A stretch of DNA of 64,000 nucleotides from Marinoscillum sp965229915 (GCF_965229915.1 NZ_CBDDJZ010000001.1:992001-1056000), one strand, 5' to 3'; positions 54,656 through 63,079 are shown, numbered from the stretch's first letter. The notes: generated by a model from the letters alone, not told the origin. Made by a program: numbers and translations.

Positions 54656-54890
54656 TGCTAACATGATGTATGAAAGGCATGTGCTAAAGTGCTTTCTACA
54701 AACTGTATTGGGACTTGACCGTGAGTCAGCCGCCGAGAAAGTTTTGTGGCTTTCGGAGACTAAAGTTCGCGGGATTTTTTACTTGTGGAACGCACTGCTT
54801 TCTACAAACTTTGGAAGCACCGGCAGCTTCACTATTTTAGTGCTGTCCACAAAGTGAGAGCACACGCCTCATACATGGGCGTTACAGCAC
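54653..54890 (+). other. attC-like site 2
   Basis: Left core TGATGCTAAC (54653-54662) inverts the cassette start GTTAGCATCA. Arms ATGTATGAAAGGCATGTGC (54666-54684) and GCACACGCCTCATACAT (54860-54876) pair with a two-base bulge and one mismatch. Spacer GGGC, crossover G at 54881. Motif AACGCACTGC at 54789. Confidence 0.82.
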
Positions 54891-54900
54891 ATAATCTCCC

Positions 54901-55446
54901 ATGAACGAATTTGCAATTCTAGCCCTAATTTTTCTTGCTGTTGTTGGTAACCTTCTATGGTTCTGGCTCAAGAACGACCTCCAACAACTTGGCTATGAAA
55001 CGCATTTCTTTAGAGGTCATTTCAACGACCTTTCGAACGCTGCTGAAGTAATCAAGAAAACAGATAATCCTCAAACTAAAAGAACTTACCGAAGCGTCCT
55101 ATTCTCTATAATTGGAGTTATCATTTTGATGCCAACGATCTTCTTCACGAACATCCCAACAATTGGAACCCATAGATGTAAACTCTTCAACGATTACCTG
55201 GAAAACCATGTGCAGGCAGTAATTGAGTCAAAATTTATCGACTCTTTTAACCACAACATCCGAACACTGAACTTGAACAACGGGAAGAGAGAAACTCAAA
55301 CTCCCATATTTGTAATTGAACTTTACGATTATTTACAACCGAACGACAGCATTAGCAAAGTCGCAGGCAACACTGAACTCATAGTGTACCGGAACGGAAA
55401 CGAACGAACCTTTAATGTCGAACGCACTGACTGGTGCAACGAATAA
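54901..55446 (+). CDS. cassette gene 3: membrane-anchored hypothetical protein
   Basis: 181 aa. Membrane helix at ~3-20 (EFAILALIFLAVVGNLLWFW) and a second around 67-84 (LFSIIGVIILMPTIFF), then a soluble domain carrying two Cys (HRCKLF; DWCNE). The ATG is 19 bp inside the cassette. Gene 1 shares this general plan of short membrane part plus soluble C-terminus. Not recognised. Confidence 0.72.
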   Translation: MNEFAILALIFLAVVGNLLWFWLKNDLQQLGYETHFFRGHFNDLSNAAEVIKKTDNPQTKRTYRSVLFSIIGVIILMPTIFFTNIPTIGTHRCKLFNDYLENHVQAVIESKFIDSFNHNIRTLNLNNGKRETQTPIFVIELYDYLQPNDSISKVAGNTELIVYRNGNERTFNVERTDWCNE

Positions 55447-55450
55447 AAAC

Positions 55451-55691
55451 GTGCTGTAACAGGCGATATAGCGAATGGCCAAACTGCCTATCTGATACTT
55501 CAGTGCAACTTGACCGTGATCCTGCCCATTCTGCTGACCTTTCGGCTTCTAGCTACTTTTTTATTTCTGGATTTGACTTGCAGAACGCAGTGCATTGTGG
55601 ATACTGTTGTGGGGGTTGGGCAGTTTCACTACTTTAGAGGTGTTTACAAAGGATATGGCCACTCGCCATATCTGAATTCCAGGGGTTAAAC
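55451..55691 (+). other. attC-like site 3 with altered right end
   Basis: Left core GTGCTGTAAC (55451-55460) inverts the cassette start GTTACAGCAC. Arms GATATAGCGAATGGCC (55465-55480) and GGCCACTCGCCATATC (55657-55672) match 14 of 16. Motif AACGCAGTGC at 55584. The spacer before GTTAAAC (55685) is 12 bases instead of 4-5, so the right core is displaced or decayed. Confidence 0.72.
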
Positions 55692-55808
55692 AAGGGGATG
55701 GGTATAAATTTCGTCATATATTCTACCATCCCTCACACAAGCAAAAACTCTATGAATAAGCTTATTTCTAATTGCATTGAGCACTAAGCTAAAGGTTCGT
55801 TGTGGTTG
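55686..55808. other. 123-bp segment between attC 3 and cassette 4
   Basis: No gene. It holds an imperfect inverted repeat GGGATGGGTA (55694-55703)/TACCATCCC (near 55730) and ends at GTTAGATTT (55808), the start whose inverse lies after the toxin gene. Likely the remnant of a deleted cassette or leader sequence for the toxin-antitoxin cassette. Confidence 0.4.
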
Positions 55809-55864
55809 TTAGATTTCATTCTATGCTCTAGCAACTCTCATCTCAACTGCTTAACTTTATAAAC

Positions 55865-56092
55865 ATGAACGTCAAAGAAAGAATAAAGGAACGAGTTAAC
55901 GATATCAATGACCCAAGACTATTGGATGAACTGCTGAAGGCAGTCGAACTTGAATATGAAATCGAACATGTGGATCAACTAACAGACATTGAAAAAAGTG
56001 CCATAGACGAGGGAATTTCTGACGCTGAACTTGGCAAACTCCACTCCAACTCAGAAGCAAGCCAACTGGTTAAAGAATGGCTAAAAAAGTAA
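55865..56092 (+). CDS. cassette gene 4a: antitoxin of ParE/RelE system
   Basis: 75 aa, acidic (MNVKERIKERVNDINDPRLLDELLKAVELEYE...), with the short helical plan and end segment SEASQLVKEWLKK typical of antitoxins paired with ParE-type toxins in Bacteroidota. No DNA-binding domain of MetJ/Arc type is obvious. It overlaps the toxin gene by 16 bp, which is the usual antitoxin-first order. 57 bp separate it from the cassette start, enough for a promoter. Confidence 0.85.
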   Translation: MNVKERIKERVNDINDPRLLDELLKAVELEYEIEHVDQLTDIEKSAIDEGISDAELGKLHSNSEASQLVKEWLKK

Positions 56093-56370
56093 GATGGACT
56101 ACTCGATCCATTACTGATCGAACGGACATTTACAGATATTGGCTCGAACGGAATCAATCTGATTCATATTCCGAAAAACTTGAACAACTGTTTGAAAAAT
56201 CGGCAGAACTCATTTCGAACTTTCCAAATATTGGGAAACGAACAGACTATCGTAGCGTGTATTCTAAAGTTGTCCGAGACTACAAGATTTTCTATCGCAT
56301 TGAACCTAATGAAATCCAAATACTGAGAGTGTGGGATACTCGTCAACACCCTAATTCAACTGGATTGTAA
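56077..56370 (+). CDS. cassette gene 4b: ParE/RelE-family toxin
   Basis: 97 aa, basic. RWTTRSITDRTDIYRYWLERNQSDSYSEKL, FPNIGKRTD, RSVYSKVVRDYKIFYRIEPNEIQILRVWDTRQHP follow the ParE/RelE toxin superfamily pattern. Such proteins inhibit gyrase or cleave mRNA; which one is not certain. Presence in the array fits the idea that toxin-antitoxin cassettes prevent loss of other cassettes. Confidence 0.9.
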   Translation: MAKKVRWTTRSITDRTDIYRYWLERNQSDSYSEKLEQLFEKSAELISNFPNIGKRTDYRSVYSKVVRDYKIFYRIEPNEIQILRVWDTRQHPNSTGL

Positions 56371-56374
56371 AACG

Positions 56375-56613
56375 AAAATCTAACAGTCGCTAGCACGAAT
56401 GCGCCAACTGCCAATCAGCCTGGTGCGGTGGGATTCGCCCACTTCAGTGCACCTTCTGCCAGTTTCTGTGCTCTCTATTCTTCCCTTGCTTCTGGCGAAT
56501 GTCTTTCTGTACGCATCGGTATCTGAAAGTTTGCGGGGGTGGTGCACCTTCGTTACTTTTATCGTTACCTAGCAAGTTTCGGACATCCGCCGCTTAGCTA
56601 ATCGTTAGATTCC
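56375..56613 (+). other. attC-like site 4
   Basis: Left core AAATCTAAC (56376-56384) inverts GTTAGATTT at 55808. Arms around 56388-56404 (GCTAGCACGAATGCGCC) and 56581-56598 (GGACATCCGCCGCTTAGC) pair imperfectly. Motif ACGCATCGG at 56511. Crossover G at 56604, followed by TTAGATTCC. Length 230 bp. Confidence 0.78.
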
Positions 56614-58005
56614 ATCATGCGCCTCTGAAATAATCTCAGGTGTTTTTCCAATCATATAGCACATTATAGCAGCTGGAACTTTTTTTATATCTTTACTTAA
56701 ATCTTGCTGATCAATAGTGGTAATCCAACCAGCTTGCAGCTTATTAGCTTCCATAAAAGATCTCAAGTTGGAAGTATCTCCGGAATTTGACCACTTAATC
56801 TCTAGAGCCCAATTAGGTTTTTGAGTAGCCCTATCAACGCTTACAAAATCGATCTCTCTAGTCTTCCTTCCATCTTTCCATCTTGCATATCGAATATCAT
56901 AACTCCTATGTAGATATTGATCGAATATTGCCGTTTCTACAAGACCTCCAAACATATCAGATGTCGACTCGATTGGAGTAAACATAGCACTCCTAAATGA
57001 GACGTTAGTTAAGAATAGTTTGAACTGCTGCTCCTTTTTAAGTCTGCGCGCATTAACATCAACTCTAGATAACTTTTTAATAAGAAATGCAGCCTGAAGA
57101 TACTCAATGTAATTATCGAGTAGGTGCCTTGATATTTGCAGGTCACGCTCCATATTGGCCATTGAGGTTTCATTTGATGAGTTGTAAGCAACTACATTAA
57201 AAAATGAATTCATATCCTGAGTATCTCTTACTCCATACAAATTGGGGAGATCCTTAAGGAGAACTTTATCAATTATATCCTGAGTTACATATCTTTTTAA
57301 ATCATCCTGCATTTCAGGATTCATCACAACTTCAGGGTAACCTCCATAATGGATGTATTTAATAAATTCCTGATTAAATGCAACGATATCGAAGGCTTCC
57401 GAAACTCTATCAGCGTGCTTGAGCATTCCTTCCTTGCCAGTCATATCTATAAACTCAGCAAATGTTAAGGGAGGTAAGACAAAATCGGTAAATCTACCTG
57501 CACCAGACTCCTGACTTTTTCTTCTTAACGCAGCGGCCGCACTTCCAGAAACAATAAACTTTGTTTCATGGTAAGAATCAACCATGGTCTTTAGATAATT
57601 CTCCCACTCTTTTAAATATTGAATTTCATCAAAAAAGAAATAACAGCCTTCTGGATTCTCTAAACTTGCCGCTTCGAGAGACAATGACATCAGATAGTCT
57701 GGGTCCAATCTCGAATAAATAGGCTTATCTAAACTTATATAGATGATCTTTCGTGACTGTATACCAGAATCAATAAGTTTCTGGATAGATTGATTCAACA
57801 TCACCGTTTTACCAACCCTCCTTGGCCCCATTAATACAACTGCTCGTTTTGGTCTCTTGGTTGTAACTAGACTATGAAAGGAATCAAAATATGCCCTGTA
57901 TTTAAACGGTTGGAAAAACTCAGCAATTTCGGATGTTTGCCACCACGGATTGTCAACAACAATTCGCTTTTTAATATCTTCTTTGTCGTATTTGATGAAA
58001 TTCAT
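56605..58005 (-). CDS. AAA ATPase with DUF4143-type C-terminus
   Basis: 466 aa. Walker A in MGPRRVGKTVMLNQS, Walker B in GCYFFFDEIQYL, then a winged-helix and the DUF4143 nuclease-like segment ARWKDGRKTREIDFV. These ATPases are common and have no defined role. It is oriented against the array; its stop codon TAA is formed by the complement of the core bases TTA at 56605-56607. No inverse of GTTAGATTCC is found after its start, so it may be outside the array or in a cassette that lost its attC. Confidence 0.88.
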   Translation of the reverse strand: MNFIKYDKEDIKKRIVVDNPWWQTSEIAEFFQPFKYRAYFDSFHSLVTTKRPKRAVVLMGPRRVGKTVMLNQSIQKLIDSGIQSRKIIYISLDKPIYSRLDPDYLMSLSLEAASLENPEGCYFFFDEIQYLKEWENYLKTMVDSYHETKFIVSGSAAAALRRKSQESGAGRFTDFVLPPLTFAEFIDMTGKEGMLKHADRVSEAFDIVAFNQEFIKYIHYGGYPEVVMNPEMQDDLKRYVTQDIIDKVLLKDLPNLYGVRDTQDMNSFFNVVAYNSSNETSMANMERDLQISRHLLDNYIEYLQAAFLIKKLSRVDVNARRLKKEQQFKLFLTNVSFRSAMFTPIESTSDMFGGLVETAIFDQYLHRSYDIRYARWKDGRKTREIDFVSVDRATQKPNWALEIKWSNSGDTSNLRSFMEANKLQAGWITTIDQQDLSKDIKKVPAAIMCYMIGKTPEIISEAHDGI

Positions 58006-58101
58006 TTAAACAAATGAAACATATTTGTTCTTTTTTAACAAAATATTTTACAAAATAAAAGAATAAACAAACACTATCATCCATAAGCTAACTGAGTCTC
58101 C

Positions 58102-59022
58102 TCACACCAAATTCACCAGTTTCGTACACTCTTCCAATAAAGCCAGCTCTTGTTGTAGAAATGCTTCGGTGGTTACCGGACTGGACAACTCGGGCTCCAT
58201 AAATCGTTTTCGAATGGATAGAGCAATGCGGATCGTATTCCCGATGAAGGCAAACCTGGCATGACCCCAGATCACTTTGCGAGCACGTAAGTCTTCATCA
58301 ACAGTCAGCAGCTTATTGATTACCTCCACGGAGAATAGCTGCTGCGCAAATGCGGCGTTCTCCGAATACAACCGATACTTACCTAGAGACTTAGAGGTGG
58401 ACTCATTCAGTTTTACAATCTCAGCCTGGTCGTTTTCACTTAACCGCTTTTTCTTTCGTACCAGCCAGCATGGTGCCGCAAACTGTTGAGACAATTGGAT
58501 TTCCAGGTACATCCCCTTAAATGCTGTCCTGGTCTTAGTGGAATCCGACCCGGAGAGTAGTTCCAATTTTACCTCAGCAAAACTTATCGACCTACCCTCT
58601 ATCCTTCCTGAGACAAAATCTTCACTATGACAAGCATTGAAATAAGAAAACAAATAACTCTCCTCCAGTCTCTGCTGGGTAAAACCTCCACGACTCTCAT
58701 AGATGAATCCAGGACCTAAATGCGGTATGATCTTCGATACCACATTTCTTTGAAAGTAATCCTTGTACTGCCCATGCTCATAGGAGTGCTTGACCCCATA
58801 AATCACCAGACACAACATGAATATCCCCCCAGCTATACTAGACGAGGTTGCTCCATCGTCAGGCACTATAATGGCATACACAATGAACAGCAGGGCACTG
58901 ATCATCCCTAGATTAAAGGCGATTTTGAATGGACGTACGCGACGGTAGTGATACTGGCGCTTTTGCTCAGCATCGTTTAATTCAGCGCTAAGTTCCTGCA
59001 GTAGAAATTTGGTATCGAGCAT
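58102..59022 (-). CDS. DUF3137-family membrane protein
   Basis: 306 aa from the ATG at 59022. Two membrane helices near residues 36-80 (FKIAFNLGMISALLFIVYAIIV; SIAGGIFMLCLVIYGV) and a C-terminal soluble region with HSEDFVSGRIEGRSISFAEVKLEL and FKGMYLEIQLSQQF, the DUF3137 pattern. Cytosolic-side domain of unknown function. Single gene, marking return to chromosomal DNA after the array. Confidence 0.85.
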   Translation of the reverse strand: MLDTKFLLQELSAELNDAEQKRQYHYRRVRPFKIAFNLGMISALLFIVYAIIVPDDGATSSSIAGGIFMLCLVIYGVKHSYEHGQYKDYFQRNVVSKIIPHLGPGFIYESRGGFTQQRLEESYLFSYFNACHSEDFVSGRIEGRSISFAEVKLELLSGSDSTKTRTAFKGMYLEIQLSQQFAAPCWLVRKKKRLSENDQAEIVKLNESTSKSLGKYRLYSENAAFAQQLFSVEVINKLLTVDEDLRARKVIWGHARFAFIGNTIRIALSIRKRFMEPELSSPVTTEAFLQQELALLEECTKLVNLV

Positions 59023-59167
59023 GTTAACCAGAGGGTGATGTCTGATCAAATTACACAATTAATCCGTAACCACCTATAGAAGAGCAACTTACAGAAATAC
59101 TACTTCTTACCTATTGAATCAATTGATGACTTAAAAAGAGTGGGAACTTGCTCCAATCAAGCATGGC

Positions 59168-60712
59168 TCACTTAACTACCGAAAACACAGAATGTGTCTC
59201 CTTTCCCCGCAATATGACCAGGTATCGGCCCGATGATAAATGATCGGTGCGCCAACTGACTAGTCGCTTCCGGTCTACTACTCCGGCAAAGATGGACTCC
59301 ACTTTCTTGCCCTGCATATCCACCAGGTCAATCGTCACAAAATCAGTGACATCCTTGACAGCCACCGTCACATTGGACGTGAGGGGATTGGGGTACACCA
59401 TCAACTGATCGCTCTTTTGTCCAGCTGACTGTACCGTCCGTGATCCAATGATCGGAATCTGTTCAAACCCCTTAAACAAAGCTGATTCAGCCATAGAGGC
59501 ATCTGCACCAAGCCATTGCTGCAAGATAGATGAATAGGTCTGCCGAAAATCATAGGTCATCTCCAGGTTATCATCATAATTAGCGGTTGATTTGATTATT
59601 GGGTTGGAACCTGTCACTCCTCCCATCACGGCATTGCCAAAAAAGAACATAGGTGCGGCGGCACCATGATCGGTACCCAGGCTAGCATTGGACACTATCC
59701 TTCTTCCAAACTCCGAGAATGTCATCCCTACTACCCGATCTTCAGTGCCCTGCATTTCCAGATCATCTATAAACGCCATGATGGAATCATTTAAGTCACT
59801 CAAAAGATCCGCATGCTCACCTGTGGTATGGTCCAAGGCTTCTACCTGGGCATCATGCGTATCAAATCCCCCAAGACGTACCAGATAAAGCGGAGTGCGT
59901 AACCCTCCAGCGATCAACCGACTCACTATCTGTAGCTGCTGACCGAGTGAACTCTGAGGGAAATCCGCCTGGCGCTTTACTTTCTCTGCAGCTTCTTGCA
60001 CCACTTTACCGTATTGTTGGCTTTGCTTCTCTATCACACGAATGTAGTGCAGCTTATCGCCTGCATAGCTGTCAGGCACTTCACGATCTTCATTGTCCAC
60101 CAGCTCATAAAAAAACTCCGGATCGCTGATCACCATACTCATGGCACTTTCTGGTCCTTGAAAGAGCAATGAACTGCCATAACCAAGCTCAACAGACAGT
60201 GGATCTGTAAAATCATCATTGGGATAGCTATCGGGGTATCCCGGAAACCGGTCGCTTAGGTACCTTCCAGACCATCCGGAATTGACCAGCTCATTAGAGT
60301 CGGAAGCACTCATCCAAATATCGGTAGACCGGAAATGCGAATAGTTTTGCTGTGGATATCCTACATTCTGAATAATCTGCAATCGGTCTTCGGTGTAAAG
60401 ATCATATAAGCCAGATAGAGCTGGATGTAAGCCCACCGGTGCATCACTTAGTCCCAACAGGCTGTTTTCGGGCAATATCACGTGTGGTCGCACTGTATTA
60501 AGAGCTGAAAGTTGATCCATTGGCACGACGGTATTCAACCCATCATTACCTCCTTCCAAATAAATCATGACCAGCACCCGGTCGGTGCTAGTAGCCATCC
60601 GAAGCAGGTCAGCTAACGTCTGAGCGCCTGGTTGGCGAAAGCCCAGACTCCCCAAAATACCTGGAACGGCCAGTGAATGTCCTACATGCCTTATAAACGA
60701 CCTTCTTTTCAT
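59168..60712 (-). CDS. DUF1501 protein with type IX sorting domain
   Basis: 514 aa. Twin-arginine-like start KRRSFIRHVG suggests Tat export. The DUF1501 body, related to sulfatase/phosphatase folds, shows VLVMIYLEGGNDGLNTVVP and TFSEFGRRIVSNASLGTDHGAAAP. The last ~75 residues (YPNPLTSNVTVAVKD...LSSGRYLVILRG) form a type-A T9SS sorting domain, so the protein should reach the cell surface. Located 21 bp after the DUF1800 gene. Confidence 0.94.
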   Translation of the reverse strand: MKRRSFIRHVGHSLAVPGILGSLGFRQPGAQTLADLLRMATSTDRVLVMIYLEGGNDGLNTVVPMDQLSALNTVRPHVILPENSLLGLSDAPVGLHPALSGLYDLYTEDRLQIIQNVGYPQQNYSHFRSTDIWMSASDSNELVNSGWSGRYLSDRFPGYPDSYPNDDFTDPLSVELGYGSSLLFQGPESAMSMVISDPEFFYELVDNEDREVPDSYAGDKLHYIRVIEKQSQQYGKVVQEAAEKVKRQADFPQSSLGQQLQIVSRLIAGGLRTPLYLVRLGGFDTHDAQVEALDHTTGEHADLLSDLNDSIMAFIDDLEMQGTEDRVVGMTFSEFGRRIVSNASLGTDHGAAAPMFFFGNAVMGGVTGSNPIIKSTANYDDNLEMTYDFRQTYSSILQQWLGADASMAESALFKGFEQIPIIGSRTVQSAGQKSDQLMVYPNPLTSNVTVAVKDVTDFVTIDLVDMQGKKVESIFAGVVDRKRLVSWRTDHLSSGRYLVILRGKETHSVFSVVK

Positions 60713-60733
60713 GTGTTCAAAAGTTTACGCTCA

Positions 60734-62446
60734 TTACATTAGTTGAGCCTCTCCCAGTTGCAATAAATGTTGCATAGCAGGTTTGAGTCTGTTAAGGACT
60801 ACCATTTCATATTCTGAGTCGCCCGGATTGTTAATTAGCTGATTCCAGGCAATCGTCCAATAGCTGTCAGTCTGCTGGCCTGACAGCAATATCGCTTTGA
60901 GGTTGTCCAGCGTGGACTGCTCCAGCTGTATGCCCAATAGCAGTAGACTGCACTCTTTCAGCATGAGATTGGGATCCTCAGGATTATTCAACCGCTTCAA
61001 AAATTGGATCAGATCAGCAGGTAACTGAATGTCGCTATTGATCCAATACCCCCAATACACCATCGAATCTCCAGTCAATGCTCTATTGGTAATGGTATCT
61101 GTAGTGATCCAGTATTTGTCAAAGGAAGGCTCCTGATAGTACGCAGGCCACCCTGACACACTTGGCGGGTCGCCGAGTTCCATCCCCTGGTTGGCCATCT
61201 GCCAGAGTACACTTGAATATTGATCTTTTAGATCCAGAACGTCAGCCTCCACCAGTCCCATACCAAGAGTGCGCCACAGCCCAATCATAAACTCTGCCGG
61301 GCTTTTGATCATGGAGCCATGATTAGCAGGATCATTAAAATGAGCACTCGACAGCAGTTTTTCCAACACGGGCTTGATTTCATAATTGCTGGACCGAAAC
61401 AGGTCAGCCAAAGGCTGAATGATGGTAGACTCGACTGATTCGTCAATATGGTGATAGACGAAAAACTTGTACAACCTGCGGCAGATGTACAGAGCTGTTT
61501 CGTTATTATCAAATAGCATGTCCAGCAACTCGTCGAGCTCCTGGGCTCCATCTGCACCGGACTTTCCGGTGATGACTCGATTTCCATAGAAGGCAGAAAA
61601 CTCTTTGTCTGAAGTCTCATGAAAGGGTGGATAGAAGAAGACCTGAAGCTCTCCGGCATCATAGAAATGCTCCCAATCCACTACCCAACCGGTAAGGACT
61701 CTTGCTGCGGCCTGCACATCTGATTCAGTGAAATTAGCAGCTGTCCCCTTCCCGATACAAAACAGCTCCTGAAGCTCTCTGGCATAGTTTTCATCTGGTG
61801 CCTCTTTGTTGTTGAAGGTACCATTTAAGTAAAGAAGCATGGCCGGGTCCAATGTGAGCTCACGGATCAACGTCTTGAAATTGCCAAAACAGTTGGTTCG
61901 TAGCATGTCAAAATAGCGGTAGCATAGTTTGGCATAAAACACATCCCACGTCTGAACAGGCAATAGATTGTGCCAAAAAAGCACCATCTTCTCTTCCAGA
62001 CTTGTTGGCTGCTCAATCATATTTCTCACCAGCCAATTTTTCAATGAGATGGTCCTGGGCCCTTCATAGTCTCCTGCATGTGCTGCATGTATCCAGGTTT
62101 CCCCAAATGCTACCTCCGGATCTTCTATTCCTTCCGATGGATCGTTGTAATCATTAACCGGTGGCTCAGGCGGAGTGCTTTTGGTCAGTACTAGCTCTAC
62201 TGCTTCCGCCAATCCAAGACCTGCCAGTGAGTGAAAATCTTCTGGCTTTACTCCAAAGAGCACACGCTTTAAAAAGTGGGCATGATTCACATCGTTCCAG
62301 TCACCGGTATAAGGTTCCAGGCCCGTTGAGGTGTTTCGTTGTACAGAACGACTACCCGGATCTGTTTTCAAGATCACGAGTGGCACCTTGCGGTATTTCT
62401 GCATCAATTGATGATAGTTCTTTGGACGATAATCCTTAGTTTTCAT
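60734..62446 (-). CDS. DUF1800 family protein
   Basis: 570 aa. HFLKRVLFGVKPEDF near residue 54, MVLFWHNLLPVQ, NYARELQELFCIG and ARVLTGW are the typical DUF1800 blocks. DUF1800 and DUF1501 genes are regularly adjacent and probably act together at the surface; the chemistry is not known. No clear signal peptide (basic MKTKDYRPKNYHQLMQKYRK). First gene of the pair. Confidence 0.92.
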   Translation of the reverse strand: MKTKDYRPKNYHQLMQKYRKVPLVILKTDPGSRSVQRNTSTGLEPYTGDWNDVNHAHFLKRVLFGVKPEDFHSLAGLGLAEAVELVLTKSTPPEPPVNDYNDPSEGIEDPEVAFGETWIHAAHAGDYEGPRTISLKNWLVRNMIEQPTSLEEKMVLFWHNLLPVQTWDVFYAKLCYRYFDMLRTNCFGNFKTLIRELTLDPAMLLYLNGTFNNKEAPDENYARELQELFCIGKGTAANFTESDVQAAARVLTGWVVDWEHFYDAGELQVFFYPPFHETSDKEFSAFYGNRVITGKSGADGAQELDELLDMLFDNNETALYICRRLYKFFVYHHIDESVESTIIQPLADLFRSSNYEIKPVLEKLLSSAHFNDPANHGSMIKSPAEFMIGLWRTLGMGLVEADVLDLKDQYSSVLWQMANQGMELGDPPSVSGWPAYYQEPSFDKYWITTDTITNRALTGDSMVYWGYWINSDIQLPADLIQFLKRLNNPEDPNLMLKECSLLLLGIQLEQSTLDNLKAILLSGQQTDSYWTIAWNQLINNPGDSEYEMVVLNRLKPAMQHLLQLGEAQLM

Positions 62447-62537
62447 CTTTATACTTCTAAGTGTATGATATGAAGTTAGCTTTTTTAAACTGCATTCTCA
62501 ATGACAATTAACGAATCCATCCTTAATCCCATCTATT

Positions 62538-63026
62538 ATGATCAATAAAATTTTCGCCGGAGTACTCGTACTGATATTAGTGCACTCCTGCAATGAGCCA
62601 ACCAAAAAGGCCCAAATGACTGAAGCCAGCGATGATATGATAGCCTATGATTCCGCCCTGGCTGCCAAAGTAGGGGCTGATGCCTATGGCATGCGCCAAT
62701 ACGTGATGGCCAATCTGATAGCCGGACCGAATCGGGATCAGGACTCCACCACTGCCGCCCAGCTTCAGCGAGCACATCTCGACAACATCACCCGGATGGC
62801 GGAGGAAGGTAAGCTGGTACTTGCTGGACCTTTTATGGATGACGGTGACGTACGCGGTATTTATGTATTTGCTGTGGAAACGATAGAAGAGGCCGAGGAG
62901 CTCACCAAGTCAGATCCGGCCATCCAGGCAGGCCGTTTGCGTATGGAGCTGCGTCCATGGTATGGCTCAGCAGCACTGATGCTGCTCAACGACTGGCATG
63001 AAAAAGTCTCCCAGGAAGGTATATAA
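62538..63026 (+). CDS. YciI-like lipoprotein
   Basis: 162 aa. Signal peptide ending in LVHSC (C18) predicts lipidation. The mature domain has QRAHLDNITRMAEEGKLVLAGPFMDDGDVRGIYVFAVETIEEAEELTKSDPAIQAG, the YCII ferredoxin-like fold. YciI enzymes are normally cytosolic, so a lipid-anchored periplasmic version is notable. Single gene between DUF1800 and tonB. Confidence 0.87.
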   Translation: MINKIFAGVLVLILVHSCNEPTKKAQMTEASDDMIAYDSALAAKVGADAYGMRQYVMANLIAGPNRDQDSTTAAQLQRAHLDNITRMAEEGKLVLAGPFMDDGDVRGIYVFAVETIEEAEELTKSDPAIQAGRLRMELRPWYGSAALMLLNDWHEKVSQEGI

Positions 63027-63029
63027 ACC

Positions 63030-63060
63030 AAAAAAGCCCCCTGATCGTCCATCAGGGGGC
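63030..63060 (-). terminator. terminator of tonB
   Basis: GCCCCCTGAT (63036-63045) and ATCAGGGGGC (63051-63060) form a perfect 10-bp stem with 5-base loop. On the minus strand it is followed by TTTTTTGG. It lies 20 bp after the tonB stop. On the plus strand it lacks a T-run. Confidence 0.9.
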
Positions 63061-63079
63061 CAAACCAACAATAACCCAA

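Larger units (their letters stand above)
52424..56604 (+). mobile_element. integron-like gene-cassette array
   Basis: Five cassettes in one orientation: 52457-53285, 53286-54176, 54177-54881, 54882-55685 and 55809-56604. At each one the first 9-10 bases (GTTGTGAAT, GTTAGCTGCC, GTTAGCATCA, GTTACAGCAC, GTTAGATTT) are exactly inverted right after that cassette's own gene. This is the hallmark of cassettes inserted from circles, where those bases form one paired end of the attC. Each gene is followed by a ~230-bp element with shared interior motifs. Between 55686 and 55808 is a 123-bp stretch with no complete cassette. All of this was read by eye; excision has not been shown. Confidence 0.85.

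Noticed and set aside
53057..56613. CRISPR array
   Set aside because: The repeats are long, imperfectly similar, palindromic and separated by genes of different length; there are no short regular spacers or cas genes.
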